In this document: in pieces, positions 51,254-60,334 of the stretch | Numbering within the stretch: the stretch's first letter is position 1 | How the letters are laid out: each line of letters opens with the position of its first letter | The notes under the pieces: generated by a model | Told to the model about the DNA's origin: nothing | Database searches by the model: none | What the model saw: the letters and a program-made list of their open reading frames with translations, nothing else | Position numbers and translations under genes: made by a program | NCBI GenBank assembly: GCA_002238585.1 | Contig: MPMQ01000007.1 | Span: forward strand, 1 to 64,000 | Source: Kistimonas sp. bin40 | GTDB taxonomy: Bacteria > Pseudomonadota > Gammaproteobacteria > Pseudomonadales > Endozoicomonadaceae | Direction of reading: 5' to 3' | Length of the DNA stretch: 64,000 bases

Positions 51254-51920
51254 CTCTTGCTGGCTGCCTGCCCTGGTGGCCCTTATGCTTCTGACAGGCT
51301 GCCAGACCACCAGTCTGGAGACGCCTGCCGGCCACGACCTGAGCGATGTGCCTGTACCCACCGCCTCGGCCGAGGAACCCGCGATCGGCAGCCTGTACTC
51401 TGAGGCCACTGCCGTCAGTTATTTTCGCAGTCCGACCGCCTACCGGGTGGGAGACATACTGACCGTCAGCCTTGATGAGCAAACCCGCTCCAGCAAGCAG
51501 GCCGGCACCCAGCTCAACAAGAACAACAAGGTCGGCATAGAGTCTCCGACCCTGCTGGGAAAACAGCCACTGGGCACGGGTGCTGCCGTAGACATAGCGG
51601 CCGATCGTTCCTTTGCGGGCAAGGGCACCACCGGGCAGAGCAATGAGCTGTCCGGCTTCGTGACGGTCATGGTTCACGCGGTACTGGCCAACGGGCTCCT
51701 GTACGTCAAGGGCAGCAAGGTGACCCGGCTCACCCATGGGGATGAGGTCCTGTACATCAGCGGGTTTGTCCGGCCCAAGGACATACTGCCAGACAACAGG
51801 GTCTCTTCCCGGCGACTGGCCGATGCCCGCATCAGTTATACCGGGCGGGGCGAGTTTGCCGAAGCCAATATGCCAGGCTGGGTGGGCCGGATCCTGAATC
51901 ACCGGCTGTTTCCCTTCTGA
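51246..51920 (+). CDS. flgH: flagellar L-ring lipoprotein FlgH
   Basis: The 224-residue protein has a lipoprotein signal ending LLTGC (Cys19) and the FlgH core (AYRVGDILTVSLDEQTRSSKQAG ... SGFVRPKDILPDNRVSSRRLADARISYTGRGEFAEAN). It forms the outer-membrane ring. Its start overlaps flgG. Confidence 0.94.
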   Translation: MSDSCWLPALVALMLLTGCQTTSLETPAGHDLSDVPVPTASAEEPAIGSLYSEATAVSYFRSPTAYRVGDILTVSLDEQTRSSKQAGTQLNKNNKVGIESPTLLGKQPLGTGAAVDIAADRSFAGKGTTGQSNELSGFVTVMVHAVLANGLLYVKGSKVTRLTHGDEVLYISGFVRPKDILPDNRVSSRRLADARISYTGRGEFAEANMPGWVGRILNHRLFPF

Positions 51921-51960
51921 GTGCGCAGGGGCATGTCCTTGTATGTGTGGAGTCCATGTG

Positions 51961-53076
51961 ATGTATACAGGTCGGTGGATGCTGTTGTGGCTGCTGGTGT
52001 GGATGCTGGTGGCACCGCCATCCCGGGCAGTGCGGCTGGTGGACCTGGTCAGCGAGGAAGGTGTGCGCACCAATCCGCTGGTCGGTTACGGGCTGGTGGT
52101 GGGATTGCAGGGAACCGGCGACCAGACCCGCCAGACCCTGTTTACGGGCCAGTCCATGGTCAACATGCTGCGTCAGTTTGGCGTCCAGCTGCCCGACCAG
52201 GCTGAGCCCCGCCTCCGCAATGTCGCAGCGGTCAGCGTCTATGCGGCCCTGCCGACCTATGCGCGCTCCGGCCAGAAGCTGGACGTGACCGTGGTTTCTA
52301 TCGGTGATGCCAGAAGCCTGCGGGGCGGCAGTCTGCTGACGACTCCCTTGCGCGGGCCGGACGGGCGAGTCTATGCGCAGGCACAGGGGTCGGTGTACGT
52401 CGGCGGTGTGGCGGCGGAAGGCAAAAGCGGTACGCGCGTCAGTATCAATGTCGCGACCAGCGGCCGCATTCCGGAGGGCGCTGTTATTGAACGCGCCGTT
52501 TTCCCGAACCCCGACAAAATGGACCAGACCAGGGTTGTTCTGAATCTCAGACAAACCAGCTACCGTCAGGTCCGGGCGGTGGTACGCGGCATCAACCAGG
52601 TGCTGGGCCAGGGGACGGCCGCAGCGGTGGACGGGCGCCAGATCCTGGTGCAGACGCCTGTAGCTCCCGACCGGCGCGTTGCCTTCATGTCGGTGCTGGA
52701 AGACATCGAGGTGCCAGTGCACGAGGGGCCTGCCCGGGTCGTGTTTGACCCCCGCACCGGCACAGTCGTCATCGGACAAAGAGTACAGGTACGACCGGTG
52801 GCCGTCAGTCACGGCAGCCTTGTGGTGTCGGTGACCGAGACCCCTGAGGTCAGCCAGCCGGGGATACTCTCGGGCGGCGAGACCCGGGTGGTGCCGCGCA
52901 CCGGCATAGGCGTCAGCGAACAACAGGGCAATGTGGTGGCACTGCCAGGCGTTGTGTCGCTGGAGGAAATCACACGCGCCCTGAACACCCTGGGTGTCAC
53001 ACCCAGCGAGATGATGGCCATACTTCAGGCCATGAAGCGGGCGGGCGCTCTTGAAGCCGAGCTGGAGATACTCTGA
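51961..53076 (+). CDS. flgI: flagellar P-ring protein FlgI
   Basis: The 371-residue protein has a Sec signal (MYTGRWMLLWLLVWMLVAPP) and the FlgI core (LVGYGLVVGLQGTGDQTRQTLFTGQSMVNMLRQFG; SVVSIGDARSLRGGSLL-like region). The start at 51961 has GGAG 8 nt upstream; an ATG at 51943 in frame is less well placed. The stop shares bases with the flgJ-position start. Confidence 0.94.
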   Translation: MYTGRWMLLWLLVWMLVAPPSRAVRLVDLVSEEGVRTNPLVGYGLVVGLQGTGDQTRQTLFTGQSMVNMLRQFGVQLPDQAEPRLRNVAAVSVYAALPTYARSGQKLDVTVVSIGDARSLRGGSLLTTPLRGPDGRVYAQAQGSVYVGGVAAEGKSGTRVSINVATSGRIPEGAVIERAVFPNPDKMDQTRVVLNLRQTSYRQVRAVVRGINQVLGQGTAAAVDGRQILVQTPVAPDRRVAFMSVLEDIEVPVHEGPARVVFDPRTGTVVIGQRVQVRPVAVSHGSLVVSVTETPEVSQPGILSGGETRVVPRTGIGVSEQQGNVVALPGVVSLEEITRALNTLGVTPSEMMAILQAMKRAGALEAELEIL

Positions 53077-53390
53077 TGCTGTCCAGTGTTGCTGTTGCTT
53101 CCCTGGCAGGCTCTGTGCCTGACCTGCCACCTGTCGGGCAGGGCACGGGCAAGAGCTTGTCGACCTTGGCGACCGGCCCCCTTGCACCGGCTTTTTCCGG
53201 CTATCTGGCCCAGGCCCTGTGTCAGGGCATACAGGCCTCGTCTGGCCGCCTGGCGCCTGACTCACCACTCTCACTGTCGTCTACCCTGCCCCTGGTGCAG
53301 AGTCTGCTGCCGTATCTGTCGGCATACACCGTCACGCAGAGCTCCCGATCCGATGCTGCCAGCGGCCAGACCACTGGAGGCACGCCATGA
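53076..53390 (+). CDS. short protein at the flgJ position, poorly conserved
   Basis: This 104-residue frame lies exactly between flgI (TGATG overlap) and flgK (4-nt overlap), where FlgJ is expected. It lacks the muramidase domain of enterobacterial FlgJ. Even the rod-binding motif is hard to see: only AFSGYLAQALCQGIQASSGRLAP vaguely resembles the helical rod-binding core. Many marine and alpha/gamma lineages have single-domain FlgJ, so it may be a highly diverged one; otherwise it is a remnant. The tight overlaps on both sides argue that it is translated. Confidence 0.6.
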   Translation: MLSSVAVASLAGSVPDLPPVGQGTGKSLSTLATGPLAPAFSGYLAQALCQGIQASSGRLAPDSPLSLSSTLPLVQSLLPYLSAYTVTQSSRSDAASGQTTGGTP

Positions 53391-55273
53391 ACGGTTTGCA
53401 GATCATAGGAGCCAGCGCGCTGGCTGTGGGACACGGCGAGCTGGACAACACGGCCCAGAATGTCGCCAACAGCATGACGCCGGGCTACACCCGTCGTGAA
53501 AGCCTGTTGGAGGAGCGGCAGTACACGTATCCCGGCGGGGTGGTACTCGGCGGCGTGAGAGTCGCTGGCATGCGCAGACTGGCGGATGATTTTGTAGCCG
53601 AGAGAGTCCGCCAGGCCAGCGGCCAGGACAGCCAGGCCGAGGTGTTCGACGAGCTGGCTCATCAGCTCGACGCCATCACCAGCGATCCGGATGCCGGTTA
53701 CTTTGAACCACTGGAGCAATTGCAACGCAGTCTGCAAAGGGCGTCGGTCCGGCCCGAGACCCAGGCCATGCGTCAACAGGTGTTGAGTGATGCCGGGGGA
53801 GCGGCTATCCACCTGAACCGTATGTACCAGCGGTTGATGGATTTTCACCGCCTGATCGATGAACGACTGCGGATAGGTGTCGAGGAGCTCAACGAGCTGT
53901 CCGGGCAGGTCGCCCATCTGAACGAGCTGATCCAGGTTCTGACGCTGGCGGCTGGGGATGTGGGACCTGTGCTGGACGAGCGGGGGCGGGTTATGCTCCG
54001 GATGGCGGAGCTGGCCGGCATCCATGTAAAGGAGCGCGGCGATGGCCAGCATGGCATGGTGGACGTCTGCCTGCCGGACGGCAATTTTCTGGTGTCCGGT
54101 GTGAAGGCCAATCAGCTGTCAAGCCGTCCCGATGTGCCGGATGCGATGGTCGACAGGTTGTTTCTGGGACAGGGGGTGCATGCCCTGCCAGCCGACCGCC
54201 TGCACGGCATTCTGGGGGGACTCTGCGCGTTTCGTGACCAGCTTCTCCTGCCGGAACAGAATGCGCTGGGCACGCAGGCTGTGCTGCTGGCCGAGACAAG
54301 CAACCGGATTCTGACTGAAGGCGTTTCTCTCTCAGGGGCTGCAGGAGCCGCGCTTTTCGGGATGACCCAGCATCCGGCGGGACTCAAGCAATGGGTTCAT
54401 GCCGGGAACAACACCGGCACCGCATCTCTTGAGCTGGCACTGGAGGAAGGGGAGGCAGCCCTCCCGGCCCTGGTGGCCAGTGACTACTGGCTGAAGTTTG
54501 AGGATGCGAGCACTGTCAGGATTGTACGACTCAGTGACCAGGCAGTGTTCGCCGCAGACCTGGCTTCAGCGGAGGACAAGTCGGTCGTATTTGATGGGCT
54601 AAGGCTCAGCATGACAGGCGCGGGCCAGGCAAAGAAAGGCGACACTTTTCTGCTGACTCCCTGGCGTCACGCCGCAGGGCAGATTCATGTGATCCTCGAT
54701 GATCCGACTCAGCTGGGTTTTGCCAGGAGGGGCGCAGGACCCGGGGATAACCGGGTGCTGACGCGCCTGCTGGACTGCATGCAGGGCGCTGATTACGCGC
54801 GGCATGGAGCTGATTACACACACAGTGGCACTGGGGACGCACCGGCAGATGTCGCGGCAGATGCACCGACAAATGCAGCGGCAAATGCAGCGGCAAATGC
54901 ACCGGCAAATGCAGCGGCAGATATCGCGGTCAGATTACCGGCAGATACACCGCTAAATATACCGGTAGATGTCGCGGGCAAATTACCGGCAGAGGCTCCG
55001 GCAGATGGAGAAGTCAGATTGCCGGCAGGGCTGTCTTTGCTTTATCAGCGTCAGGTATCCCGTATTGCCACACGCGCGCGCAGTGAGTCCAGTCACCACA
55101 CGGCCACTGCCGCCGTGCTGTTAAGCGCCCAGAACGAACGGGACCGCCTGGCGGCTGTCAACCTGGACGAAGAGGCCGCCAATCTACTGCGCTTCCGCCA
55201 GCACTACCAGGCCAACATGAAGGTCATGGCAGCGGGAATGTCTCTGCTCGACGAGCTGCTGGCACTCTTGTGA
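53387..55273 (+). CDS. flgK: flagellar hook-filament junction protein FlgK
   Basis: The 628-residue protein has the FlgK N-terminal motif (GELDNTAQNVANSMTPGYTRRES) and the C-terminal EEAANLLRFRQHYQANMKVMAAGMSLLDELL. It joins hook and filament. Residues about 480-545 are a low-complexity insertion of Ala-Asn/Ala-Asp units (APTNAAANAAANAPANAAAD), from a degenerate 12-bp DNA repeat (about 54830-55020), absent from usual FlgK. Confidence 0.93.
   Translation: MNGLQIIGASALAVGHGELDNTAQNVANSMTPGYTRRESLLEERQYTYPGGVVLGGVRVAGMRRLADDFVAERVRQASGQDSQAEVFDELAHQLDAITSDPDAGYFEPLEQLQRSLQRASVRPETQAMRQQVLSDAGGAAIHLNRMYQRLMDFHRLIDERLRIGVEELNELSGQVAHLNELIQVLTLAAGDVGPVLDERGRVMLRMAELAGIHVKERGDGQHGMVDVCLPDGNFLVSGVKANQLSSRPDVPDAMVDRLFLGQGVHALPADRLHGILGGLCAFRDQLLLPEQNALGTQAVLLAETSNRILTEGVSLSGAAGAALFGMTQHPAGLKQWVHAGNNTGTASLELALEEGEAALPALVASDYWLKFEDASTVRIVRLSDQAVFAADLASAEDKSVVFDGLRLSMTGAGQAKKGDTFLLTPWRHAAGQIHVILDDPTQLGFARRGAGPGDNRVLTRLLDCMQGADYARHGADYTHSGTGDAPADVAADAPTNAAANAAANAPANAAADIAVRLPADTPLNIPVDVAGKLPAEAPADGEVRLPAGLSLLYQRQVSRIATRARSESSHHTATAAVLLSAQNERDRLAAVNLDEEAANLLRFRQHYQANMKVMAAGMSLLDELLALL
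54830..55020 (+). repeat. degenerate 12-bp repeat region inside flgK
   Basis: Units such as GCAGCGGCAAAT and GCACCGGCAAAT recur with changes, often in the pattern RCMGCRGCAAAT; two are exact neighbours near 54870-54900. They encode an Ala/Asn/Asp/Pro-rich stretch in frame. Confidence 0.75.
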
Positions 55274-55295
55274 CCGCAGGGCCCGGAGGGGTGTC

Positions 55296-56261
55296 ATGCG
55301 CATCAGCCAGATGCAGGAACAAAGGACCCAGGTCGGCGAGTTACAACGGCTGGCCGTCGAGATGGCGCGGGAACGTTTTCGTATCAGTAGTGGCCGGGCG
55401 CTTGAGCAGGCCTGCGATGATCCCTTGTTGTCCGTCCGGGCCATGGACGTCAAGCGCCGCCTGGGAACCGAAAGTATCTGGCTGGAGAATATACAGGAGC
55501 TTGACAGCCGCCTTTCGCTGGAGGAAACACTGCTGAGCCGCTGCATAGAGCTGCTGGATGATCTGTACAGCACTTTGATGCAGGCTCATAACGGTGCCAT
55601 GTCGCCGTCAGATACAGCTGCACTGGCCGCCAGCGTGCGGGCTGCTTACGACAGTTTTATTACGACGATCAACACCCATGACACCGAAGGTATTTATCTT
55701 TTTGGTGGTGCCCGGTCCTTTACGCCACCCGTCACGCTCGCCCCTGATGGCGCAGTGCAGGAAAACCACGACCAGGGTGGGCCTGTCCAGATCATGGTGG
55801 CCCAGGGCCTGTGGATGGATGGCGTAGATACCGCCGAGTCCGTGTTTTTCCGCATTCCCATAGAGGAAAGAACGCCTTCATGTCCGCAGGTCAGTGTTAT
55901 TGAAGGGATCACCTTCAGTGTGCTCACCTTGCTGTCCACGGCAGAGGCCGTTCTTCTGGACAGCTCAGCCGCAGACTTCCAGCAGCGTCTGGTCGGCTGC
56001 ATGACCCTTGGCCGTCAAGCCAGCAGTCACCTGCTCAAAGTCCAGACTGCGCTGGGAGGCCGCATGAAGCGGCTCGAGCAGCTGACGGCGTCCCAGCGCC
56101 AGATCCAGCTCTATAGCCAGCGGCTTCTGGGACAGCTGCAGGACCTGGATTATCCGGCGTCCATTGCCCGCATCAACCAGCTGGAGATGGCAACCGAGGC
56201 CGCCCGCAAGACCCTGGCGCACATCAGCCAGGCATCCTTTTTCCAACAGATACAGCCCTGA
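55296..56261 (+). CDS. flgL: flagellar hook-filament junction protein FlgL
   Basis: The 321-residue protein has flagellin-like ends (RISSGRALEQACDDPLLSVRAMDVKRRLG; C-terminal LDYPASIARINQLEMATEAARKTLAHISQASFF) and YLFGGARSFTPP in the middle. It is the second junction protein, 22 nt after flgK. It ends 27 nt before the convergent corC. Confidence 0.93.
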   Translation: MRISQMQEQRTQVGELQRLAVEMARERFRISSGRALEQACDDPLLSVRAMDVKRRLGTESIWLENIQELDSRLSLEETLLSRCIELLDDLYSTLMQAHNGAMSPSDTAALAASVRAAYDSFITTINTHDTEGIYLFGGARSFTPPVTLAPDGAVQENHDQGGPVQIMVAQGLWMDGVDTAESVFFRIPIEERTPSCPQVSVIEGITFSVLTLLSTAEAVLLDSSAADFQQRLVGCMTLGRQASSHLLKVQTALGGRMKRLEQLTASQRQIQLYSQRLLGQLQDLDYPASIARINQLEMATEAARKTLAHISQASFFQQIQP

Positions 56262-56288
56262 CAGGCCACCGGGGACGGCATATTCCGG

Positions 56289-57182
56289 CTAGCCCCGCCC
56301 GCGCCCTTCTTCCGGTCTGGCCATTCTGGATGCAGGCTGTGGTGCGCAGCGCGTCACCCGCAGCAGCCGTATGCGACGACTGTCTGCATTCAGGATCTGG
56401 AAGCGAAGCGCCTCCCGCTCCAGGGTTTCCCCACGCCTTGGCAGGCGGCCAAACTGCTGCATGACCACACCGCCTATAGTGTCGAAATCACGCTCACTGA
56501 AGTGGGTGCGAAAGCTGCTGTTGAATTCATCAACCGGGGTCAGGGCCTTGACGACGAACTCGTCGTCACCCAGCGATTTGATAAAGCTGTCATCCTCGAC
56601 ATCGTACTCATCCTCGATATCCCCTACGATCTGCTCCAGCACGTCTTCAATGGTCACCAGGCCTGCCACCCCGCCATACTCGTCAATAACAATGGCCATG
56701 TGACTTCGGTTGCTGCGAAAATCGTTGAGCAGCACATTCAGACGCTTGCTCTCGGGGATAACGCGCGCCGGGCGCAGGTGCTTGCGTATGCTGAACTGGC
56801 TCCGATCTTTTTTCAGAAGCAGATGCAGCAAATCCTTGGCCAGCAATACCCCCAGAATTTCATCCTTGCTGGCACCTATGACCGGAAACCGGGAGTGGGC
56901 CGAGTTGATCACAGCGGGAAGGAATGCCTCCGGTGACTGATCTGCCTGGACACACACCATCTGTGCACGCGGCACCATCACCTCACGCACCTGCATGTCC
57001 GCCACCTGCAGGGCTCCCTCTATGATGTTGAGGGCCTCCCTGTCAAACAGGTCGTTGTGCTCGGCATCGCGCAGCTGATCAAGAAACTCATCACGGGTCA
57101 GGGGATGATCCGAAAACACCTGTTTCAGTTTTTCAAGCCAAGTGCGGGCAGGCAGACCACTGCCCGAGCTATCATCAGACAT
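56289..57182 (-). CDS. corC: CorC/YbeX-type CBS domain protein
   Basis: The 297-residue protein has two CBS domains (VREVMVPRAQMVCVQADQSPEAFLPAVINSAHSRFPV; then SHMAIVIDEYGGVAGLVTIEDVLEQIVGDIEDE) and a C-terminal CorC/HlyC transporter-associated domain (RLPRRGETLEREALRFQILNADSRRIRLLRV). It is known in Mg/Co efflux and membrane-related work with ybeY. It lies at the end of the phoH-ybeY-corC group, overlapping ybeY by 8 nt. Confidence 0.94.
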   Translation of the reverse strand: MSDDSSGSGLPARTWLEKLKQVFSDHPLTRDEFLDQLRDAEHNDLFDREALNIIEGALQVADMQVREVMVPRAQMVCVQADQSPEAFLPAVINSAHSRFPVIGASKDEILGVLLAKDLLHLLLKKDRSQFSIRKHLRPARVIPESKRLNVLLNDFRSNRSHMAIVIDEYGGVAGLVTIEDVLEQIVGDIEDEYDVEDDSFIKSLGDDEFVVKALTPVDEFNSSFRTHFSERDFDTIGGVVMQQFGRLPRRGETLEREALRFQILNADSRRIRLLRVTRCAPQPASRMARPEEGRGRG

Positions 57183-57651
57183 TGCCTTCTATGGGGTCCT
57201 CGTAGGGATCGTCAAAGCCCAGCTCACGGAGTATGTCAGCTTCCAGGCGCTCCATCACGAGAGCTTCCTGCCCTGTCTGGTGGTCATAGCCGAGCAAGTG
57301 GAGAGTGCCGTGCACAACCATGTGGGCCCAGTGCGCCGCCAGACTCTTGTCCTGGGTTCTGGCTTCCTGCTCCACCACAGGAACACAAACAACAATATCG
57401 CCCAGCAGGGGCACCTCAGCGGCGACCTCCTGAGGAAGATCAGCCGGAAACGAGAGCACGTTGGTCGCCTTCTGGATACCGCGCCACTGCCAGTTGAGCT
57501 GCTGACCTTCTTCGGCATCCACCAGGCGGACACTCACCTGCGCCTGGGTGCGCCGCGTGCCGACCGCCGAGCTGACCCACTGCGACAGACTCTCTGAGGT
57601 GGGTAGCTGCCTGCTGCAACTGGCCACCTGAAGATCAAGCATGACAGACAT
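57175..57651 (-). CDS. ybeY: endoribonuclease YbeY (rRNA maturation factor)
   Basis: The 158-residue protein has the metal-binding motif HGTLHLLGYDH (H3) and the preceding NVLSFPAD and LGDIVVC segments. It is a single-strand RNase in 16S 3' maturation and 70S quality control. It overlaps phoH by 17 nt and corC by 8 nt. Confidence 0.96.
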   Translation of the reverse strand: MSVMLDLQVASCSRQLPTSESLSQWVSSAVGTRRTQAQVSVRLVDAEEGQQLNWQWRGIQKATNVLSFPADLPQEVAAEVPLLGDIVVCVPVVEQEARTQDKSLAAHWAHMVVHGTLHLLGYDHQTGQEALVMERLEADILRELGFDDPYEDPIEGNV

Positions 57652-58693
57652 TCTGACCGCCTTTCTTCACCTCTGCCTCGGCATGCTGCTCGTAAGCTTC
57701 CACTATTCTTTGTACCAGCGGATGGCGTACAACATCCCGGGACTGAAAATGGGTAATCCCGACGCCCTTGACGCCGCGGAGCACTTCAATAGCATGGCGC
57801 AGACCAGACGGTGTATTACGCGGCAGATCCACCTGGGTGATATCACCGGTCACCACCGCCGTGGAACCAAATCCAATCCGGGTCAGAAACATTTTCATCT
57901 GCTCTACGGTCGTGTTCTGGGATTCGTCCAGAATCACAAAGGCGTTATTGAGCGTCCGACCGCGCATATACGCCAGCGGAGCTACCTCTATGACATTCTT
58001 CTCTATAAGACGGGTGATCTTTTCGAAGCCCACCATCTCGTAAAGGGCATCGTAAAGCGGGCGCAGATAAGGATCAATTTTCTGGGATAAATCACCGGGA
58101 AGAAAACCCAGTTTTTCGCCCGCCTCGACGGCCGGCCGCACCAACAAAATTCGCTGGATACTGTCCTGCTCCAGGGCACGGACCGCACAGGCCACCGCCA
58201 ACCAGGTTTTGCCGGTACCGGCCGGACCGACGCCAAAGCTGATATCGTTTTCTTCTATCGCCTGGACGTACAGCTGCTGGTTACGTCCCCGCGCGTGAAT
58301 CAGTCCCTTGCGCGAGCGCAACACCAAAGGAATTGACGACTCATTCGTCGGCTCGGAAGACAAGGTATCTTGATTCATGGCTGATTCTCGCAGAACAAGG
58401 TGGACCATCTGCGGCGTCAATCCTTCGCCCAGAGCCGTTTGCTGGTACAGGCGACACAAAACCGCCCTGCCAGCCTGCACGCGCCCCTCAGCGCCCCACA
58501 GCTCAAAGCAATGGCCTCGGCTGTTGATGCGTATGCCCAGATGGTGTTCAATCTGCCTGATGTGTTCATTGAACTGGCCGCAAAGCTCGGCGAAGCGATG
58601 CACATTGACAGGCTCAAGGTCGAACCGAAGTGTGCCAGATGGTGTGTCCAAGGTACGCCGTGCGGCCTCGCTCAACGGAAAGTGGCACAGCAT
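57635..58693 (-). CDS. phoH: PhoH-family ATPase YbeZ
   Basis: From the ATG at 58693 the product is 352 residues with an N-terminal KH-like/OB-like part and the PhoH ATPase domain: Walker A GVGPAGTGKTWLAVA, VEAGEKLGFLPGDLSQK, Walker B-like AFVILDESQNTT. It forms an operon with ybeY and corC, its known partners. A GTG at 58723 in frame has no ribosome-binding site, so I use the ATG. miaB, which often precedes phoH, is absent. Confidence 0.93.
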   Translation of the reverse strand: MLCHFPLSEAARRTLDTPSGTLRFDLEPVNVHRFAELCGQFNEHIRQIEHHLGIRINSRGHCFELWGAEGRVQAGRAVLCRLYQQTALGEGLTPQMVHLVLRESAMNQDTLSSEPTNESSIPLVLRSRKGLIHARGRNQQLYVQAIEENDISFGVGPAGTGKTWLAVACAVRALEQDSIQRILLVRPAVEAGEKLGFLPGDLSQKIDPYLRPLYDALYEMVGFEKITRLIEKNVIEVAPLAYMRGRTLNNAFVILDESQNTTVEQMKMFLTRIGFGSTAVVTGDITQVDLPRNTPSGLRHAIEVLRGVKGVGITHFQSRDVVRHPLVQRIVEAYEQHAEAEVKKGGQNVCHA

Positions 58694-58804
58694 ATCCCGC
58701 CACGACCTTTTTGAAAAGCACACTCTGCAGGGAAGGTGCCTCCGGATGCTGCTGGCAACCCGGGGCTTGTTCTTCCCTGGCCAACACCGGGACCGCAGCC
58801 ACTG

Positions 58805-60328
58805 ATGACAGCATACAAAATCCGTTTGTCTGGCCTGTGGTCAGGACTGACACTGGCTACTGTTGTCGGTGCCATCACCCCCCTGGCTTTCAGCCCTTTT
58901 GACCTCTGGCTATTGATGCCAGCCAGTCTGGCTGTCCTGTTTCGTCTGCTGGATCACCAGCCCCCGACCCGGGCGGCACTGTACGGCCTGGGTTATGGCA
59001 TAGGGTTTTATGGCACAGGTGTGTCCTGGGTCTATGTCAGCATCCACCAGTTTGGCGGGGCTGGCACGCCCCTGGCCGTCGTGTTGACCGGATTGTTTGT
59101 CCTTGCCCTTGCGGCTGTGTTCCAGGCCCCGCTGGCCTGGGTGTACGCCCGCCTGGCCCATGGTCAGGGCAACGGGAAAAAAGTCCTGCTCTTTTCCGGT
59201 CTCTGGGTACTGGCAGACTATTGGCGCAGCCAGTTTCTCACCGGCTTCCCCTGGCTGTATGCGGGCTACACGCTGCTCGACACCCCCTGGGCCGGACTGG
59301 CACCGGTAACCGGCGTTCACGGACTCACGCTGCTGCTGACGCTGATCGCCACCAGCCTGGCTGCCCTGATGCGGGAACCCGGTCGCACCCGGCTGGCAGC
59401 AACGGCCGTCATCAGTGCGGCGCTCTGCGCTGTCGCCAGCCTGTCCGACCGGCACTGGACAACCCCGGCAGACACCGCTCCCCTGTCCTTTGCCGCAGTG
59501 CAAGGCAACATTCCCCAGTCCATCAAGTGGTCGCCCGGATTTCTGGGATACACAGTGCAACACTACAAGGCCTTGTCAGCCCCTCACTGGGACCGGGATA
59601 TTGTGCTCTGGCCTGAAAATGCCATTCCCTCCCCCGCCCAAAGGCAAGCCCGCTTGACGCGCCAGTTGCAGCAACAAGCCAGCACAACCCGGACGGCCTT
59701 GATTCTCGGCATGCCATGGCAGGAGCAACAGCGTTACTACAACGCCCTTGTTGGCCTGGGAGCCGCTGACGGACACTACCTCAAGCAGAAACTGGTACCT
59801 TTCGGTGAGTTTGTCCCTTTCTCCTCGTGGCTACGCGGGCTCATCGCTTTTTTTGATCTTCCAATGTCTTCTTTCGCTTCCGGGCCTGCCGAGCAGCCAG
59901 GACTGAAAATTCAGGGACAGCCTGTAGCCACCTTTATTTGCTACGAGATCGTTTATCCGGAATTTGTCGCACGACAGAGTAAAGACACCGGCTTCATACT
60001 GACAGTGTCCAACGACACATGGTTCGGAAGATCAACAGGTCCCGCGCAACATTTGCAGATGGTGCGTATGCGCTCGCTGGAGACGGGGCGCTACCAGCTG
60101 CGCACCACAAACGATGGCCTGACCGCACTTATAGGGCCCAGGGGACAACTACTCAACTCAGCACGCCCCTGGCGCAGCGAGGTCATGACAGGCCATATCA
60201 AGACTATGGTTGGTAACACCCCCTTCATGCAGACAGGCAGCTGGCCCAGTCTCCTGACAGCGGCCCTCATGGTGGTCACAGGCCGCATGAAAAAGCGACG
60301 CAAGACCGGAAAACGGCGCACATCCTGA
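58805..60328 (+). CDS. lnt: apolipoprotein N-acyltransferase
   Basis: The 507-residue protein has N-terminal membrane helices (about residues 10-220) and a nitrilase-type domain with the triad Glu271 (WPENAIP), Lys329 (KLVPFGEF) and Cys379 (ICYEIVYPE), followed by NDTWFGRSTGPAQHLQMV. It adds the third acyl chain to lipoproteins at the inner membrane. The frame extends upstream to 58736; the ATG at 58805 gives the family N-terminus. In E. coli lnt follows corC co-directionally; here it is divergent from phoH. Confidence 0.96.
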   Translation: MTAYKIRLSGLWSGLTLATVVGAITPLAFSPFDLWLLMPASLAVLFRLLDHQPPTRAALYGLGYGIGFYGTGVSWVYVSIHQFGGAGTPLAVVLTGLFVLALAAVFQAPLAWVYARLAHGQGNGKKVLLFSGLWVLADYWRSQFLTGFPWLYAGYTLLDTPWAGLAPVTGVHGLTLLLTLIATSLAALMREPGRTRLAATAVISAALCAVASLSDRHWTTPADTAPLSFAAVQGNIPQSIKWSPGFLGYTVQHYKALSAPHWDRDIVLWPENAIPSPAQRQARLTRQLQQQASTTRTALILGMPWQEQQRYYNALVGLGAADGHYLKQKLVPFGEFVPFSSWLRGLIAFFDLPMSSFASGPAEQPGLKIQGQPVATFICYEIVYPEFVARQSKDTGFILTVSNDTWFGRSTGPAQHLQMVRMRSLETGRYQLRTTNDGLTALIGPRGQLLNSARPWRSEVMTGHIKTMVGNTPFMQTGSWPSLLTAALMVVTGRMKKRRKTGKRRTS

Positions 60329-60334
60329 CGACCG

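Noticed and set aside
49184-51409. 741-codon minus-strand frame
   Set aside because: It lies opposite flgF, flgG and parts of flgE/flgH. Composition follows the complementary strand of real genes and no family motif is present.
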